DNA of 64,000 nucleotides from Saccharibacter floricola DSM 15669 (GTDB taxonomy: Bacteria; Pseudomonadota; Alphaproteobacteria; Acetobacterales; Acetobacteraceae), in the NCBI RefSeq assembly GCF_000378165.1, contig NZ_KB899333.1:310001-374000 (forward strand). The letters run 5' to 3'. This document shows positions 29,823-41,781 of the stretch, one piece after another. The stretch's first letter is position 1, and each line of letters starts with the position of its first letter. Below the pieces are notes generated by a model. The model had not been told where the DNA came from, ran no database searches, and was given only the letters and a program-made list of their open reading frames with translations. The translations under genes were made by a program, and so were the position numbers.

Positions 29823-30314
29823 ATGACAACAGACCAGAAATTTTTTACATATCGCATATTATCTTATCCTGATTTTAGGAATAATGTGTGTGAGATTGAA
29901 TTTAATGATACTGATTTAAATCATCATGTGATTGGATTCCTTTCTTGTGATGATGTTCTTTGTGTTCATCTCGAAGAAAATATATGTTTCCCCTATACTA
30001 CGTTCTTCGATGGTATGCAAAATGCGGTTCGTGCTCTTTATTCTGCACAGGGAGATGGGTTTGGCCGCCGATATATTGAAGCTCATCATGGAGAGGAAAT
30101 TCGAAAAGCTGGTTTTGACACAATTACCGATTTTATTTCTTATATTATTGAAAATACAGATCATCGTCTTGACCATGAAGATATCTCTTACCTTATTTCT
30201 TGTCCTAAAGAAGGACCTTTTATGGTCGTGAAATTGGTAATGGAAGAGGGATATTACAATGTTAAAGATGCTTTTTTTGCAGGACGTCATTATCTAGATC
30301 GTTTAGAAAAGTAG
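29823..30314 (+). CDS. Orphan protein with phage-type putative nuclease domain
   Basis: 163 residues, AT-rich against its neighbours. I do not know a name for the full-length family. The C-terminal two thirds aligns with the C-terminal domain of the prophage internal virion protein at 49711-52539: GRRYIEAHHGEEIRKAGF here against GRIHIAARHGKEIEQRGF there, then SYIIEN against KHIIKN, and GYYNV followed by YLDRLEK against GYYRV followed by YLEKRK. That domain resembles the PBECR group (phage Barnase-EndoU-ColicinE5/D-RelE-like nuclease) by layout, which would make this a small RNase or a defective relative. The first 60 residues have no match. It has a weak ribosome site, and no antitoxin-like partner is adjacent. 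Confidence 0.6.
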   Translation: MTTDQKFFTYRILSYPDFRNNVCEIEFNDTDLNHHVIGFLSCDDVLCVHLEENICFPYTTFFDGMQNAVRALYSAQGDGFGRRYIEAHHGEEIRKAGFDTITDFISYIIENTDHRLDHEDISYLISCPKEGPFMVVKLVMEEGYYNVKDAFFAGRHYLDRLEK

Positions 30315-30398
30315 CTTTCAGCGAAGTCGTAGGAAGAGCGTTCAAGTCAGGAGCTACTAGGGGAGCTTTTGGCTAGAGGCTGGAAGGCATCTAGTTTC

Positions 30399-30782
30399 TT
30401 ACATTAAGCGTAGAGCATCTTCTATATGCCGGATATGCTGAGCGTGATCAGTAAGGATCACATCAAAGCGTGTATTAGGCTTTTGCCAGTGAGGATAGCA
30501 CTCCAGTACATAAGAAAAAGCGGCGAGTAGGCGTTGGGATTGGCGCGTGGTCAGTGCATATGCACAGTCTGCCGAGCGTTGTCGGTATTTGACTTCTACA
30601 GCGATGAGCCAGTCGTCATTACCAACAATCAGATCAATCTCACCGTGAGGTGTTTTGAGGCGTTGGGCAAACGCGCTGAAGCCCTGCTCTGTTAGGAATG
30701 AAAGAGCCAGTTTTTCAGCGTGAAGGCCATCGCGATAAGCATGGCTTCCCCGTCTCCGACGAGACGGGGATGGGCGCGTCAT
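30399..30782 (-). CDS. YraN/UPF0102 family endonuclease-like protein
   Basis: 127 residues of the restriction-endonuclease-like YraN family: GLHAEKLALSFLTEQGF, KTPHGEIDLIVGNDDWLIAVEVKYRQ with the PD-(D/E)XK-like E, D and E-V-K residues in order. Cytoplasmic; YraN family roles remain unclear (homologues help DNA uptake or processing). Lies just after hemB, which is transcribed in the same direction. Confidence 0.88.
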   Translation of the reverse strand: MTRPSPSRRRRGSHAYRDGLHAEKLALSFLTEQGFSAFAQRLKTPHGEIDLIVGNDDWLIAVEVKYRQRSADCAYALTTRQSQRLLAAFSYVLECYPHWQKPNTRFDVILTDHAQHIRHIEDALRLM

Positions 30783-30791
30783 TTCTTACCC

Positions 30792-33276
<2,485 letters not shown>

Positions 33277-33385
33277 ATAAAAGGCTCCGCTAGCTGGAGG
33301 GAGTGTACAGTTCGACTATAAATGCGAAAACATCATGTCAGATATTACTTTTACGCATGGATAATGTTTTGTGAACTGTTTTTTT

Positions 33386-33411
33386 GTCCCTCCTAAGAAA
33401 GAAGGAGGGAC
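33386..33411. other. Perfect hairpin between permease genes 1 and 2
   Basis: GTCCCTCCT and AGGAGGGAC form a 9-bp stem with an 8-nt loop in the 157-nt gap. On the minus strand it is followed by A not T residues, so it is not a standard terminator for the permease transcript. It may be an RNA processing or regulatory structure. Confidence 0.5.
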
Positions 33412-33433
33412 AAAGCTAGCAGAGCAGAAGACT

Positions 33434-34882
33434 TTAAGAGCGGTTCTGCGTATTGAGGGTGCTCCGACGTGCACCATAAAACACATAGATCACCATACCG
33501 ATGATGAGCCAGCAAATCAGGCGGATCCATGTCATTCCGTCCATTGAAAGAATGACGGCACCACAGGAGAGAATACCGAGCAAAGGAACAGTCACCATAC
33601 CCCCGGGGGCACGGAAACGCCGAGGGGCATGAGGAGCCCGAATGCGCAGCACCATGACTCCAGCACAGACAAGAATGAAGGCAAGGAGAGTGCCGATAGA
33701 GGTCATTTTCCCGAGAATATCAATTGGTAAGCAGGCAGACAGTGCACTCCCAATGATGGCGGTAATAATATGGGAAATCCAAGGCGTCTTAGAGCGCGGG
33801 TTAAGGCGTTTGAAACAGGCGGGAATAAGACCATCCTGAGCCATTGCAAGAGAGACGCGGCTTTGCCCCATGAGCAGCCCATAAATGACCGACATATACC
33901 CCAAGGTGATGCCGAGTTTAATGAGGCTTGAAAACCAAGGAAGATGGATGCTGTCCATAACGGTAGCGACAGGATTGGCATCATGGGCCATCTGACGGTA
34001 ATCCACGACGCCAACAATAACGCATGAGAAAATAGCGTAGATCACAGCGCAAAGGGCCAAACTGCCAAGGATTCCAATCGGAATGTTGCGTTGTGGGTTT
34101 TGGCTATCTTGAGCGGCGGTTGAGACAATATCAAAGCCGATATAGGCAAAGAAAATCATCCCTGCAGCGCGCATAACACCACTTGGGCCGAAATGACCAA
34201 ATGTCCCGTTATTGGGGGGAATAAAGGGATGGAAATGGCTCATCTGAATATGGGGCAGGCATACAATCGTAACCCCAGCAATAATCAGAAGTTTGAGCAC
34301 CACGACAATGGCATTAATTTTGCTAGATTCACTCGTTCCACGCATCAGCAGAAAGGTGACGGCAAACATAATAAAAATACTTGGTGCATTAAGCCAAGCA
34401 GAGGCTGTGTGCCCATCGGGAAGGGTAACAGGGGTTCCTGTTGCGTAGAGGAGGCGTGGATCAAGGCTTATCCCACAGCCTTGTAAAAGAGAGGCAAAAT
34501 ATCCCGACCAGCTTGAGGCCACTGTTGATGCGTTAACGGTATATTCTAAGATCAAGTCCCAGCCGATGATCCAAGCAATGCCTTCGCCCATTGCGGTATA
34601 AGCGTAGGTATAGGCGGAACCAGCTGCAGGGATCATGCCCGCGAGTTCCGCATAGCAGAGCCCAGCAAAGGTACAGGCGAGGGCTGCAATGAGAAAAGAC
34701 AATGTTACGGCAGGGCCAGCATATTGCCCAGCCGCAACACCGGTTACGGAGAAGAGGCCAGCCCCGATTGTAACCCCGATCCCAAGAGCAATCAGTTGCC
34801 AAGGGCCCAGAACACGCCGCAAACCAGTTTGGTTTTTTTCTTCGGCTGCGATTGGCTTTGTGCGCCAGAAGGGCGTTGTCAT
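33434..34882 (-). CDS. APC-superfamily amino-acid permease, tandem copy 2
   Basis: 482 residues, same architecture as its three neighbours: RVLGPWQLIALGIGVTIGAG, FAGLCYAELAGMIP, GSAYTYAY, helix 6 with FFAYIGFDIVSTAAQDSQNP, and PVATVMDSIH. About 12 membrane segments. The C-terminal cytoplasmic tail is short. The gap to copy 3 is 43 nt, the gap to copy 1 is 157 nt with a hairpin, so copies 2-4 may form one transcript and copy 1 another. Confidence 0.9.
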   Translation of the reverse strand: MTTPFWRTKPIAAEEKNQTGLRRVLGPWQLIALGIGVTIGAGLFSVTGVAAGQYAGPAVTLSFLIAALACTFAGLCYAELAGMIPAAGSAYTYAYTAMGEGIAWIIGWDLILEYTVNASTVASSWSGYFASLLQGCGISLDPRLLYATGTPVTLPDGHTASAWLNAPSIFIMFAVTFLLMRGTSESSKINAIVVVLKLLIIAGVTIVCLPHIQMSHFHPFIPPNNGTFGHFGPSGVMRAAGMIFFAYIGFDIVSTAAQDSQNPQRNIPIGILGSLALCAVIYAIFSCVIVGVVDYRQMAHDANPVATVMDSIHLPWFSSLIKLGITLGYMSVIYGLLMGQSRVSLAMAQDGLIPACFKRLNPRSKTPWISHIITAIIGSALSACLPIDILGKMTSIGTLLAFILVCAGVMVLRIRAPHAPRRFRAPGGMVTVPLLGILSCGAVILSMDGMTWIRLICWLIIGMVIYVFYGARRSTLNTQNRS

Positions 34883-34925
34883 GAGACGGTCTCCACCATG
34901 GAAGGATTAATGAGGGTAAGGTTAA

Positions 34926-36374
34926 TCAGGAGTGATCGTGCGCTCTAAGGTGACTATGCTGCATGCTGTAGGTGACGTAAATGACAGCACCGATGGCGAG
35001 CCAGATGAAAAGACGTAGCCAAGTGAGCCCTCCCATGGAGAACATCACCCCACCACATGAGAGCACCCCAAGCGCTGGGATAACGTAGGGCCCACCAGGA
35101 ACACGGAAATAACGTGATGCTTCTGGGGCTTTGTGCCGCAGGGCTGTCACGCCAGCACATACAATGACAAATGCTGTAAGTGTACCAATAGACGCCATGT
35201 TTGCGAGAACCCCAATGGGCAGACAGCCGGCCATGAGAGCACCGACTAAGAAGGTCAGAAGGTGGGTCATGTTTGGTGTTTTGCTGCGTTTGGAGAGACG
35301 ACCAAAGCAAGACGGTAAGAGCCCATCATTGGACATGGCCATGACGATGCGGCTTTGCCCCATGAGGAGGCCGTAAACGACAGCGATGTAACCAAAGGTA
35401 ATACCGGCTTTAACGAGCGCTCCAAGCCACGGAATATGCACAGCATCCATCGCTGTTGCGACCGGACTGGGGTCATTAGCCATTGTGCGATAGTCCACCA
35501 CACCGATGAGAACAGCAGAAAAGATCACATAAATAACAGCGCAAATAGCTTGGCTGCTGAGGATGCAGATGGGCATAGTGCGTTGTGGGTTTTTGGTGTC
35601 TTGTGCAGCGGTCGAGACGATATCGAAACCGATATACGCCATAAAGGCCATACCAGCAGCGCGCATCACACCACTAAAACCAAAGCTTCCAAAAGTGCCA
35701 GTGTTCGCAGGAATAAAGGGGTGGAAATGCGATGATGAGACAAACGGCACACAGGCTATAATCATAGCAATAATAACAAAGGTCTTAATGGCAACGACGA
35801 TCGTATTAAGGCGTGATGATTCTGTCATGCCGCGCATGAGCATAAGGGTGACAAAAGCAAGAATAAGGACGCTTGGCACGTTAAACCAAGCGTGAGCATG
35901 GCGACCGTCCAGTAATGTAACGGGTGTCATTGGTGGTGCGAGAAGCCGGGGGTCAAGCATGATCCCCCAGCTTTTCAGCAAGGAGGCCCCATAGCCAGAC
36001 CAGCTTGATGCCACTGCGGCAACACCGACGGTATATTCTAAGATGAGATCCCATCCGATGACCCAAGCAATGCCTTCGCCAAGGCCGGTATAAGCATAGG
36101 AATAAGCTGATCCTCCTGAGGGAAGCATCCCCGCTAGTTCTGCGTAACATAGGCCAGCAAAACTCGCGGCAATGGCTGCAATGAGGAAGGAGAGCGTGAC
36201 GGCAGGGCCAGCATATTGGCCTGCAGCAACACCTGTAAGAGAAAACAGGCCAGCACCAATAGTCACACCGACTCCCATAGCAATAAGGCGCCAAGGGCCG
36301 AAGACACGCTTAAGGCCGGACGACTGTCCGACCTCAGAGGTAACAGATTTAGTGCGCCAGAATGGCGAGGTCAT
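34926..36374 (-). CDS. APC-superfamily amino-acid permease, tandem copy 3
   Basis: 482 residues with the shared GPWRLIAMGVGVTIGAG, FAGLCYAELAGMLP and YIGFDIVSTAAQDTKNPQR motifs. The N-terminal half is close to copy 4 (same GLKRVFGPWRLIAMGVGVT), suggesting these two arose by a recent duplication; the loop after helix 7 is distinct (RTMPICILSSQ). About 12 membrane helices. Substrate unknown. Confidence 0.9.
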   Translation of the reverse strand: MTSPFWRTKSVTSEVGQSSGLKRVFGPWRLIAMGVGVTIGAGLFSLTGVAAGQYAGPAVTLSFLIAAIAASFAGLCYAELAGMLPSGGSAYSYAYTGLGEGIAWVIGWDLILEYTVGVAAVASSWSGYGASLLKSWGIMLDPRLLAPPMTPVTLLDGRHAHAWFNVPSVLILAFVTLMLMRGMTESSRLNTIVVAIKTFVIIAMIIACVPFVSSSHFHPFIPANTGTFGSFGFSGVMRAAGMAFMAYIGFDIVSTAAQDTKNPQRTMPICILSSQAICAVIYVIFSAVLIGVVDYRTMANDPSPVATAMDAVHIPWLGALVKAGITFGYIAVVYGLLMGQSRIVMAMSNDGLLPSCFGRLSKRSKTPNMTHLLTFLVGALMAGCLPIGVLANMASIGTLTAFVIVCAGVTALRHKAPEASRYFRVPGGPYVIPALGVLSCGGVMFSMGGLTWLRLFIWLAIGAVIYVTYSMQHSHLRAHDHS

Positions 36375-36418
36375 GAATAACGTATCCGCATCGTGTGGAA
36401 CCGCATGAGGCCCTTCTA

Positions 36419-37876
36419 TTACGAAGGGTCATGAGGAGGGGTCTTATGAAGATGGCTGTGACGCATACCATAAATCACATAAATAAACACGCCGATGATT
36501 AACCAGACGACAAGACGTTCCCATGTGGCCGCATCAATGGATCCCATGACGATCCCGCAAGAGATGATCCCGAGAGCTGGAATAAGGAATGGCCCACCGG
36601 GGACACGGAAACGACGTGGGGTCTGAGGAGAGCGCAGACGCAGGGCGGTGACACCTGCACAGACGATGATAAAGGCAAGCAAAGTTCCGATAGCGGTCAT
36701 AGCCCCTAGCGCACCGATCGGCATTGTGGCTGCGAGCACACTACTGGCAATGGCGGTGAGGATATGCGCTGTCCAAGGCGTTTGGGTGCGTTTATTGAGC
36801 CGGCTAAACGCAGAAGGGATGAGGCCATCATAAGACATATTATGCATGATGCGGCTTTGTCCGATGAGCAGTCCGAATAGACCGGAAATATAACCCAGCG
36901 TTACGCCAACTTTTACGAGCACGGCGAGCCACGGCATGTGTACCTGGTCGATAGCCGTGGCGACAGGGCTCCCATCATTGGCGAGGCGGTGATAGTCCAC
37001 AATGCCTATCAACATTGTTGAAAAAACGATGTAGATGACGGCGCAGGCTGCCAAGCTACCGAGAATACCGATAGGCATATTGCGTTGTGGGTCTTTGGTA
37101 TCTTGTGCGGCAGTCGAGACGATGTCGATCCCGATATAAGCAAAGAACGCCATGCCAGCAGCACGCATCACACCGCTAAAACCAAAATGCCCGTATTCGC
37201 CGGTATTGGGAGGGATGAAGGGATGGTAATTTGCAAGGTGAATGAAGGGGATACAGGCGACAATCATGCCGGTGATGACGAGCACCTTAAAAATCACCAC
37301 AAGAGTGTTAAAGCGCACAGATTCGCTTGTGCCGCGCATAAGTAGGGCTGTAATGGCGCAAATAATGAAAATGCTGGGCGCATTCAACCAAGCATGAGCC
37401 GTACTGCCATCGGGCATCGTCACGGGTGTACCGGGGATGGCAAGGAGGCGAGGGTCGATGGCAATTCCCCAGCTTTTGAGCAGTGAGGCAAGATATCCCG
37501 ACCAGCTTGAGGCCACGGCCGCAGCGCCAACGGTATATTCTAAGATAAGATCCCACCCGATTATCCAAGCAGCGCCTTCGCCCAAACCTGTATAAGCATA
37601 GGCATAGGCAGAACCGCCTGCAGGGATCATGCCAGCAAGCTCGGCATAGCAAAGGCCAGCGAAGCTAGCGGCAACAGCGGCGATTAGGAAGGATAGGGTG
37701 ACGGCAGGGCCTGCATTTTGTCCAGCGACAACACCGGTGAGGGAAAATAGTCCTGCACCCACAGTCACACCAACGCCCATGGCGATCAGACGCCAAGGGC
37801 CGAAAACGCGCTTTAAGCCAGAATGTTGACTGGCAAGATGATCGATTGATTTTGTGCGCCAAATAGGCATGCTCAT
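36419..37876 (-). CDS. APC-superfamily amino-acid permease, tandem copy 4
   Basis: 485 residues, first of the four in transcription order. Shared core: GLKRVFGPWRLIAMGVGVT, GAGLFSLTGVVAG, FAGLCYAELAGMIPAGGSAYAYAY, FFAYIGIDIVSTAAQDTKDP. It has Ile in place of Phe in the helix-6 GFDIVST motif of the others, which may alter substrate choice. 117 nt separate it from the divergent glyA; promoters for both must lie there. Confidence 0.9.
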   Translation of the reverse strand: MSMPIWRTKSIDHLASQHSGLKRVFGPWRLIAMGVGVTVGAGLFSLTGVVAGQNAGPAVTLSFLIAAVAASFAGLCYAELAGMIPAGGSAYAYAYTGLGEGAAWIIGWDLILEYTVGAAAVASSWSGYLASLLKSWGIAIDPRLLAIPGTPVTMPDGSTAHAWLNAPSIFIICAITALLMRGTSESVRFNTLVVIFKVLVITGMIVACIPFIHLANYHPFIPPNTGEYGHFGFSGVMRAAGMAFFAYIGIDIVSTAAQDTKDPQRNMPIGILGSLAACAVIYIVFSTMLIGIVDYHRLANDGSPVATAIDQVHMPWLAVLVKVGVTLGYISGLFGLLIGQSRIMHNMSYDGLIPSAFSRLNKRTQTPWTAHILTAIASSVLAATMPIGALGAMTAIGTLLAFIIVCAGVTALRLRSPQTPRRFRVPGGPFLIPALGIISCGIVMGSIDAATWERLVVWLIIGVFIYVIYGMRHSHLHKTPPHDPS

Positions 37877-37993
37877 AAGGTGGCCCTTGCTACCGTTTTC
37901 AAAACATTATGACATCATTGGGGCGTAACGATAGACGGGCTTTGCTCGTGCGCCTATAGATGAAGAAAATAATTTCTGGAGAGATGGACCATC

Positions 37994-39289
37994 ATGTCTG
38001 AACATGCCAGCAAAGAAGCGCTTAAATCCTTCTTTCATGATTCCCTGCAAGAGCGGGACTCAGAAGTCGCGACCCTGCTTAACGGTGAGTTAAAACGTCA
38101 GCAGGACGGAATTGAGCTGATCGCCTCAGAAAACATGACCTCCTTTGCGGTGATGGAAGCGCAAGGGTCTGTCCTGACGAACAAATATGCGGAAGGGCGT
38201 CCGGGCCGTCGCTATTATGGTGGATGCGTTGAGGTTGATAAGGTTGAAAACCTTGCGATTGAGCGTGTGAAAAAGCTGTTCGGTGCAGAATACGCCAATG
38301 TGCAGCCACATTCTGGGGCCAATGCGAATCAGGCAGCCTTTATGGCGCTTGGTAAGCCAGGTGATACCATTTTGGGGATGAGCTTGGCTGCAGGTGGTCA
38401 TCTAACGCATGGTGCGGCACCGAACTATTCCGGTAAATGGTTCAATGCTGTGCAGTATGGCGTCCGGGGTGAGGACGGCGTGCTGGATTATGAAGAGATG
38501 GAAAAGCTCGCTCGCGAACATAAGCCGCGCATCATCGTTGCTGGCGGTTCTGCTTACCCACGTGAGATCGACTTCGCTCGTTTCCGTCGTATTGCCGATG
38601 AGGTCGGTGCATCTTTGATGGTGGACATGGCTCATTATGCTGGGTTGGTTGCCGCTGGGCTGTATCCGAATCCAGTGCCATATGCCGACATTACAACGTC
38701 CACGACGCACAAAACCCTCCAAGGACCACGCGGTGGGATCATTCTGACCAATGACCCAGAGCTGTTCAAAAAAATCAATTCAGCGGTATTCCCTGGGCTA
38801 CAAGGCGGCCCTCTGATGCATGTTATCGCAGGGAAGGCTGTTGCTTTTGGTGATGCGCTGAAAGATGAGTTCAAGACCTATCAGCAGCGTGTTCTGAACA
38901 ATGCGCGTGCGTTGGCGGATGAGCTTTCCAAGCGTGGTTTTGACATCATCACAGAAGGCACGGATAGCCACATTGTACTGGTGGATCTACGTCCTAAGAA
39001 AGTGACGGGGAAATTTGCCGAAGCTCTGATGGAACGCGCAGGAATCACAGCGAATAAGAATGCTGTTCCGTTTGATCCAGAAAAACCATTCGTGACGTCA
39101 GGTGTGCGTCTGGGCAGTCCTGCGGCAACGGCACGCGGCTTTGGTGAAGCAGAGTTTCGCGAGATTGCACGCATGATTGACGAAGTTCTGACGGCAGGAG
39201 AAGAGGACACAGCCACCATTGAGCGCGTTCGTAATGACGTGCTGGCGCTGTGCCATCGCTTCCCTATCTATGATCGTGCATCTGCTTAA
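37994..39289 (+). CDS. glyA: Serine hydroxymethyltransferase
   Basis: PLP enzyme that interconverts serine and glycine and feeds one-carbon units to folate, needed by the purine genes of this window. 431 residues: [67 protein letters not shown], and the PLP lysine in [15 protein letters not shown]. Full length. GGAGAG stands 6 nt before the ATG. A strong stem-loop follows. Confidence 0.96.
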   Translation: MSEHASKEALKSFFHDSLQERDSEVATLLNGELKRQQDGIELIASENMTSFAVMEAQGSVLTNKYAEGRPGRRYYGGCVEVDKVENLAIERVKKLFGAEYANVQPHSGANANQAAFMALGKPGDTILGMSLAAGGHLTHGAAPNYSGKWFNAVQYGVRGEDGVLDYEEMEKLAREHKPRIIVAGGSAYPREIDFARFRRIADEVGASLMVDMAHYAGLVAAGLYPNPVPYADITTSTTHKTLQGPRGGIILTNDPELFKKINSAVFPGLQGGPLMHVIAGKAVAFGDALKDEFKTYQQRVLNNARALADELSKRGFDIITEGTDSHIVLVDLRPKKVTGKFAEALMERAGITANKNAVPFDPEKPFVTSGVRLGSPAATARGFGEAEFREIARMIDEVLTAGEEDTATIERVRNDVLALCHRFPIYDRASA

Positions 39290-39305
39290 TTAAGCTATTG
39301 CGTAT

Positions 39306-39345
39306 CACGCTTATGGACGAGGCAGTATTGTCGTCCATAAGCGTG
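39306..39345 (+). terminator. Long stem-loop after glyA
   Basis: CACGCTTATGGACGA (39306-39320) and its exact complement TCGTCCATAAGCGTG (39331-39345) form a 15-bp stem with a 10-nt loop, followed by a GT-rich tail. Probable terminator, though the T-run is broken by G. Confidence 0.7.
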
Positions 39346-39433
39346 TGTGTGTGTTGGCAGCTCCCTATAGAGAGAAATTTATTGTTAAGGGTGGCCGGGG
39401 ACCATGCGGTAATCCACTGAAATATACGGTCAT

Positions 39434-39769
39434 TTATGGCGTATATTTGGATAATAGGTGACGTTGTAATGAGATAATGAAAGGGCAGAAGAAGGCAGAT
39501 AATAGAATAAAGAGACAGAAAAACATGTTGAAATACGATGAGAACGTAGATTTGAGAAAACTTTTATAATTCCGCATTCCATATTTTCTTTTAATTTTCT
39601 TCGGACGTAAATGAAATAGGAAGTCCGAACAGTTTTCGGAAATAACTTTTTCATACAGAGCAATGTAGCTGGTGGATTGCCAGTGATAGAAAAGGCTCAT
39701 CCACACGAAAAGCCCCATTGGGATAAGATTTATGATTCTTTCAATGAAAGGATTGAAAGGAAGATTCAT
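39434..39769 (-). CDS. AT-rich orphan, two-helix membrane protein
   Basis: 111 residues, no family recognised. Two hydrophobic segments (residues about 12-25, NLIPMGLFVWMSLFY, and about 79-100, FNMFFCLFILLSAFFCPFII) flank a basic cytoplasmic-type loop. Base composition is far more AT-rich than glyA, as for the divergent neighbour at 39853. Both may be imported cargo. The start ATG at 39769 has a moderate AAGGAAG upstream-like stretch. Confidence 0.4.
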   Translation of the reverse strand: MNLPFNPFIERIINLIPMGLFVWMSLFYHWQSTSYIALYEKVISENCSDFLFHLRPKKIKRKYGMRNYKSFLKSTFSSYFNMFFCLFILLSAFFCPFIISLQRHLLSKYTP

Positions 39770-39852
39770 TTCTATCGTGGCGAGACCTATTAATGAAACG
39801 ACAGTCCAGTTTCTTACAGTCTTGCATTTTTTAAAGATAAGGATTCCTTCAT

Positions 39853-40434
39853 ATGTACGCTCGTTACCTTATAACTGAAGATACAGTGTATAGATTTAAG
39901 AGTATTCTGAAGAGTGAGTCGTCTTGTTCTCTGTCTTGGGTTGAGATGTTTCGTAGATTCGTGGGAATAGGATACATTAAATATCTTCATAAGGAAATAG
40001 ACAATAAGTATTGTCTAAAAAATAATGGATACTATAATTATGAATTAAGGAATACAACAACATATATATTAAATATATCTCTTATATCATCGGATAATAT
40101 TGAGTGTGCTATTTTCATAGAGACAGGGAATAGTTTTTTAAAAAATATCGGTAGAAGTCGTGAAACTCTATCTCCATGGATATATGCAGAAAATATAGCG
40201 ATGAATATGTTGCGGCCTCATCTTGATAGGGCGTCAAAAATTTCTCAAGAAAGCCATAAAATTGGAGACGGTGGTGTAGCGATGGATAGTTTGCCAGAGA
40301 TAAGATTTTCATTAGAAAACATACCCGAACTTTCTTCTGAGATTTTAGATCAGGTGATTCTTGATAAAAAGCGAGGAAAAGGGGTTTTGGATTTCTTTTA
40401 TGTATGTAATTCGAGCGGGAGTTCTTACAATTAG
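39853..40434 (+). CDS. AT-rich orphan protein of unknown function
   Basis: 193 residues, rich in Ile, Asn, Ser and Tyr, with no signal peptide or membrane helix and no motif that I recognise. AAGGATTCCTTCAT places a ribosome site (AAGGA) 9 nt ahead of the ATG. Composition points to horizontal transfer. Divergent from the membrane orphan at 39434, with only 83 nt between the two starts, so the pair could share regulation. Terminated by a strong hairpin at 40471. Confidence 0.55.
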   Translation: MYARYLITEDTVYRFKSILKSESSCSLSWVEMFRRFVGIGYIKYLHKEIDNKYCLKNNGYYNYELRNTTTYILNISLISSDNIECAIFIETGNSFLKNIGRSRETLSPWIYAENIAMNMLRPHLDRASKISQESHKIGDGGVAMDSLPEIRFSLENIPELSSEILDQVILDKKRGKGVLDFFYVCNSSGSSYN

Positions 40435-40470
40435 AATAGATTATTCTGTGTATTTCTATGTCAAAAACTT

Positions 40471-40510
40471 TCTCAAAACGGGCGATGTATAAGAATCGCC
40501 CGTTTTGAGA
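40471..40510. terminator. Bidirectional terminator between orphan and helicase
   Basis: Perfect 16-bp stem: TCTCAAAACGGGCGAT (40471-40486) with ATCGCCCGTTTTGAGA (40495-40510) and an 8-nt loop. It carries an A-run on one arm and a T-run on the other, so it can stop transcription from both convergent genes. Confidence 0.85.
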
Positions 40511-40523
40511 AATTCATCATTGC

Positions 40524-41711
40524 TTATCGGTCTAATGTTTCCGCTGTAACGATACGGATGCGATGGTTAATATGCTGTTCGATATCGCGTAGGATGGTGC
40601 GTTCATTGAGGGGAATGAAGGAAAGCGCGCGTCCTTTGCGTCCGGCACGGGCGGTTCGCCCAATGCGGTGCACGTAGGTATCCGGTTTGGGGGGGAGGTC
40701 CACATTGACGACCATCTGGATATCGTCAATGTCTAGTCCACGCGCTGCAATATCGGTTGTGACAAGCACGTTTCCGGTGTTGTTCTGAAAACGGGCAAGG
40801 GCTTTTTTACGCTCTCCCGGCGTTTGCCCACCATGAAGAGAGTGTGCGTTTGCTCCGCAGCGGCGCATAAAGCGGGCGATGGCGTCAGCGCGTTGTTTGG
40901 TTTTGACAAACAGGATGCAGCGCCCTTCTGGCAAATGATGGGCGGCGATCTGCTTTAAGAGTGTTTCTTTTTCATCCTCTTCAACAAAAATAGCCCGCTG
41001 AGTCAGACGGCGCGGCGTTAGATTGTCTTCTGCAATCTCAACGCGAACAGGATTGCGCGTGACTTTTTTGGCAAGAGCCATGACGGGCTCTGGTAATGTT
41101 GCCGAACAGAAAACCGTCTGGGGACGGTCTGCTAAATAGGGCACGAGGGCCGTCATGCTGGCTGAAAACTCTTCATCTAAGAGACGATCAGCTTCATCGA
41201 GCACGAGATATATAATCTCACTGAGGATCAGCTCACCTCGCTCCACAGTTTCGAGCAAACGTCCGTGCGTGGCTACGATAATATCAGCTCCGTCGGCAAG
41301 GGCACGCTCTTGTTGATCACGCGAGACGCCACCACAGACCACACGCGTACGAATTGGAAGCTGCCGCCCTAATTGGCGACAGACACCTGCGGTTTGCATG
41401 GCGAGATCGCGGGTTGGTTCCAGAATTAAGACGCGAGGGATAGAGGGCGTATCGTGCCCTTCATGCTCTTTAAGGGCGGCTAGTTTTTGTAAAGCAGGTA
41501 GGACAAAAGCAGCTGTTTTCCCTGTACCTGTCTGGCTGGGGAGGAGTACATCACGGCCTTCTAAAAGAGCGGGAATACCTGTCTTTTGGATCTCGGTGGG
41601 GCGGGCAAGACCGCCGCGTTGAGCAGCTTGACAGAGAGCGGGAAGAAGGCCAAGCGCATCGAACGTGTTGGGTGAGAGAGGCGTGGACGTGGAGGTAGCT
41701 GAGGGCGTCAT
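40524..41711 (-). CDS. DEAD-box RNA helicase
   Basis: ATP-dependent RNA unwinding, for example in ribosome assembly or mRNA decay. 395 residues with the complete core: GLARPTEIQKTGIP (Q motif), SQTGTGKTAAFVLP (motif I), LEPTRDLAMQTA, VATHGRLLE, LVLDEADRLLDEEF (DEAD), FCSATLP, then domain 2 with CILFVKTKQRADAIARF, VLVTTDIAARGLDIDDI and YVHRIGRTARAGRKG. The C-terminal tail is short, so substrate specificity (RhlE, SrmB or other type) cannot be assigned. Confidence 0.92.
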   Translation of the reverse strand: MTPSATSTSTPLSPNTFDALGLLPALCQAAQRGGLARPTEIQKTGIPALLEGRDVLLPSQTGTGKTAAFVLPALQKLAALKEHEGHDTPSIPRVLILEPTRDLAMQTAGVCRQLGRQLPIRTRVVCGGVSRDQQERALADGADIIVATHGRLLETVERGELILSEIIYLVLDEADRLLDEEFSASMTALVPYLADRPQTVFCSATLPEPVMALAKKVTRNPVRVEIAEDNLTPRRLTQRAIFVEEDEKETLLKQIAAHHLPEGRCILFVKTKQRADAIARFMRRCGANAHSLHGGQTPGERKKALARFQNNTGNVLVTTDIAARGLDIDDIQMVVNVDLPPKPDTYVHRIGRTARAGRKGRALSFIPLNERTILRDIEQHINHRIRIVTAETLDR

Positions 41712-41781
41712 AGGGACTGTTCTTGTCAGAAAAGGGTAAATCCGAGAGATTGGAAGCTGTTACCCCTGACGGAGTCAGCTC

